A stretch of DNA of 64,000 bases from Nostoc linckia NIES-25 (lineage in GTDB: Bacteria > Cyanobacteriota > Cyanobacteriia > Cyanobacteriales > Nostocaceae), in NCBI RefSeq assembly GCF_002368035.1, contig NZ_AP018222.1, positions 1,373,630 through 1,437,629 on the forward strand, written 5' to 3'. Shown in pieces: positions 62,790-64,000 of the stretch; positions within the stretch are counted from its first letter, which is position 1; every line of letters starts with the position of its first letter. The notes below the pieces were generated by a model. It saw nothing but the letters and a program-made list of their open reading frames with translations, made no database searches and was not told the origin of the DNA. The position numbers and the translations under genes are program-made.

Positions 62790-63317
62790 CTAAACCTTTG
62801 CTTCCAAAGATTTGAGTAACTCGGTATTTACACCCGATTCGCGAGTTAAGGCGATTTTGCCAGTGCGGGCGATTTCTCTGAGACCAAATTTTTGTAACAC
62901 CTGCACGATCGCTACCATTTTACCTGGATCTCCCACAACTTCTAAAGTCAAAGAATCTTCCGCCACATCCACAACTCGCGCCCGGAAAATCCCAGACAGT
63001 TCGATAACTTCAGAACGATTGCTGCTAGTAGCATTCACCTTTAACAGCATCAATTCTCGTTCCACACAAGGAGTTTCGGTAATATCCTGTACCTTGAGGA
63101 CATTAACTAACTTGTATAATTGCTTGGTGAGTTGTTCGATGACGCGATCGTCACCAGGTACAACCATCGTAATTCGTGAAACACCTCCCTGTTCAGCCGG
63201 GCCAACAGCAAGGCTTTCAATATTAAAACCACGACGCGCAAATAAACCAGAAATGCGGGACAGAACACCCGCCTCATCTTCTACCAGAACAGAAAGAGTA
63301 TGTTTCATCTTCGCCAA
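62790..63317 (-). CDS. ilvH: acetolactate synthase small (regulatory) subunit
   Basis: The regulatory subunit of acetohydroxyacid synthase, which makes the first intermediate of valine/isoleucine synthesis and gives valine feedback. The 175-residue length is standard. An N-terminal ACT domain (HTLSVLVEDEAGVLSRISGL, RRGFNIESLAVGPAEQGGVS) is followed by the second ACT-like half (GIFRARVVDV, LTLEVVGDPGKMVAIVQVL). The catalytic large subunit gene is not nearby, as usual in cyanobacteria. An open frame on the opposite strand over the same bases is a shadow. Confidence 0.97.
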   Translation of the reverse strand: MAKMKHTLSVLVEDEAGVLSRISGLFARRGFNIESLAVGPAEQGGVSRITMVVPGDDRVIEQLTKQLYKLVNVLKVQDITETPCVERELMLLKVNATSSNRSEVIELSGIFRARVVDVAEDSLTLEVVGDPGKMVAIVQVLQKFGLREIARTGKIALTRESGVNTELLKSLEAKV

Positions 63318-63581
63318 CAGAGGCTAGAGCAGGATTTGAGTAACGCAGACACTAGCTAAAGACTACGCTAGACGTACTGCTCCACTAAAAAAAATTAAGT
63401 GAGACCTTTTATTTTAAACTTAATAGCTGCACTCATTTCAATTGATAGAGATAAATTGTCCAGAAATTATTTCGCAAGCATCATTCTCTTTGGTCGCATC
63501 TCTTTTCATCGGCAGATGTTAAACGTTGGCAAAACTTGTATATTAAAATCCGATCGAACATTTAATCGGAGATAAGTTGTT

Positions 63582-63950
63582 ATGGGTTGGTTACAAAGAC
63601 TATTTGGAATGGAAAAACCTCAAAATGCTGAAGTAAACCCTACTCCACAAGCAATACCCCAAACTCCTACCGCTACTACTGCGCCTACCGCTACACAAAC
63701 AACACCGCCAGAACGTCTAGGATTAAATGGAGAATATGACCAAAGTGGTCTAGCCAAACGAGTAGCCTTGGCATTCGACCAAGACGACCAACTTGATGAT
63801 GTTAATACCCTTTGGGTTGCTCAAACAGGCAGCACTGTAGTCTTAAAAGGTAAAGTTCCCAATCAACAAATCCTCGACAGAATGATTTCTGTCGCCCGTA
63901 CTGTGAACGGCGCCACAAACGTTGACAGCAGCCAAACTACCGTCGGCTAG
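63582..63950 (+). CDS. BON-domain protein
   Basis: The 122-residue protein begins MGWLQRLFGMEKPQ, then a disordered Pro/Thr/Gln-rich linker (20-45), then a BON fold (about 52-120: LAKRVALAFDQDDQLDDVNT, GSTVVLKGKVPNQQILDRMI, VNGATNVDSSQT). BON domains bind membranes or other proteins and occur in osmotic-stress and envelope proteins. There is no signal peptide, so it is probably cytosolic. An upstream AATCGGAGATAAG gives a good ribosome site. It ends at the terminal G-rich tandem repeat. Confidence 0.88.
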   Translation: MGWLQRLFGMEKPQNAEVNPTPQAIPQTPTATTAPTATQTTPPERLGLNGEYDQSGLAKRVALAFDQDDQLDDVNTLWVAQTGSTVVLKGKVPNQQILDRMISVARTVNGATNVDSSQTTVG

Positions 63951-63952
63951 GT

Positions 63953-64000
63953 AGGGAGATGGGGAGATGGGGAGATGGGGAGATAGGGAGATGGGGAGAC
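63953..64000. repeat. 8-bp GGGGAGAT tandem repeat, cut by window end
   Basis: Six consecutive 8-mers (AGGGAGAT, three GGGGAGAT, AGGGAGAT, GGGGAGAC) follow the BON gene directly. With G-runs every 4 nt, the strand could form a G-quadruplex. It looks like the G-arm of the G-run/C-run hairpin family, whose C-arm would lie beyond the window. Confidence 0.85.

Noticed and set aside
62812..63327. 171-codon plus-strand frame covering ilvH
   Set aside because: The minus strand encodes a complete, conserved IlvH; the opposite frame is a shadow kept open by codon bias.
63953..64000. Possible CRISPR start at the right edge
   Set aside because: The 8-bp units follow each other without spacers; it is a simple tandem repeat.

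Overview
The window comes from a filamentous, Nostoc-like cyanobacterium (Nostocales). The HIP1 octamer GCGATCGC is very frequent. Intergenic regions carry the short GAATTC-rich, G-run/C-run and GTAGACGC-type repeats usual in Nostoc genomes. The gene content (ruvB, hisF, a cyanobacterial GAF kinase, RTX proteins, several FemAB-like proteins in exopolysaccharide loci) fits. The species cannot be fixed from sequence alone.

Region 1-22.4 kb is mixed chromosomal backbone: a truncated GT1 glycosyltransferase and a TPR protein, ruvB, hisF, tRNA-Ala(GGC), a TonB-like proline-rich protein, a lipase-like gene broken by a small repeat, a cytochrome b-like protein, a CPA1 antiporter, tRNA-Glu(TTC), an SRPBCC protein with a GAF sensor kinase that has lost its phospho-acceptor histidine, an RHH regulator, a decayed HNH endonuclease behind an attenuator-like leader, an MscS channel, an ABC exporter pair, a pentapeptide protein and purT.

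Region 22.4-34 kb is exopolysaccharide locus I, all on the minus strand: nucleotide-sugar dehydrogenase, UDP-sugar epimerase, GT4 glycosyltransferase, initiating sugar transferase, two tandem GNAT/FemAB-like proteins plus a third, a DegT aminotransferase, a Wzc-type tyrosine autokinase and a Calx-beta protein. Region 50.2-61.9 kb is locus II, also on the minus strand: FlaA1/CapD-type epimerase-dehydratase, a GINT1-like beta-propeller, another FemAB-like protein, a Wzx/MurJ flippase, three GT4 enzymes, a PaaK/CapK-like ligase and a Wzy-like polymerase. Together they contain most parts of a Wzx/Wzy polysaccharide pathway: precursor synthesis, initiation, transfer, flipping, polymerisation and length control.

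Between the loci (34.6-50.1 kb) lie a PadR regulator, a DUF442 phosphatase-like protein and ChrA. A compact five-gene cassette follows: coiled-coil protein, roadblock-like/OmpA membrane protein, Ras-like GTPase, PAS-like protein and sensor kinase. Next come a DUF4091 lipoprotein, two tandemly duplicated RTX proteins and an exported PQQ-type sugar dehydrogenase. Surface polysaccharide, RTX proteins and a trans-envelope GTPase cassette make this a cell-surface island.

The most noteworthy signals are: (1) a three-box element with identical spacing upstream of both exopolysaccharide loci; (2) the GTPase/kinase/roadblock/OmpA cassette, resembling a cyanobacterial conservon; (3) a repeat nested at the hairpin apex of a MITE; (4) mutually exclusive hairpins ahead of the HNH remnant; (5) small repeats that have entered genes or supplied their stop codons. 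No CRISPR array, transposase gene or prophage was seen.
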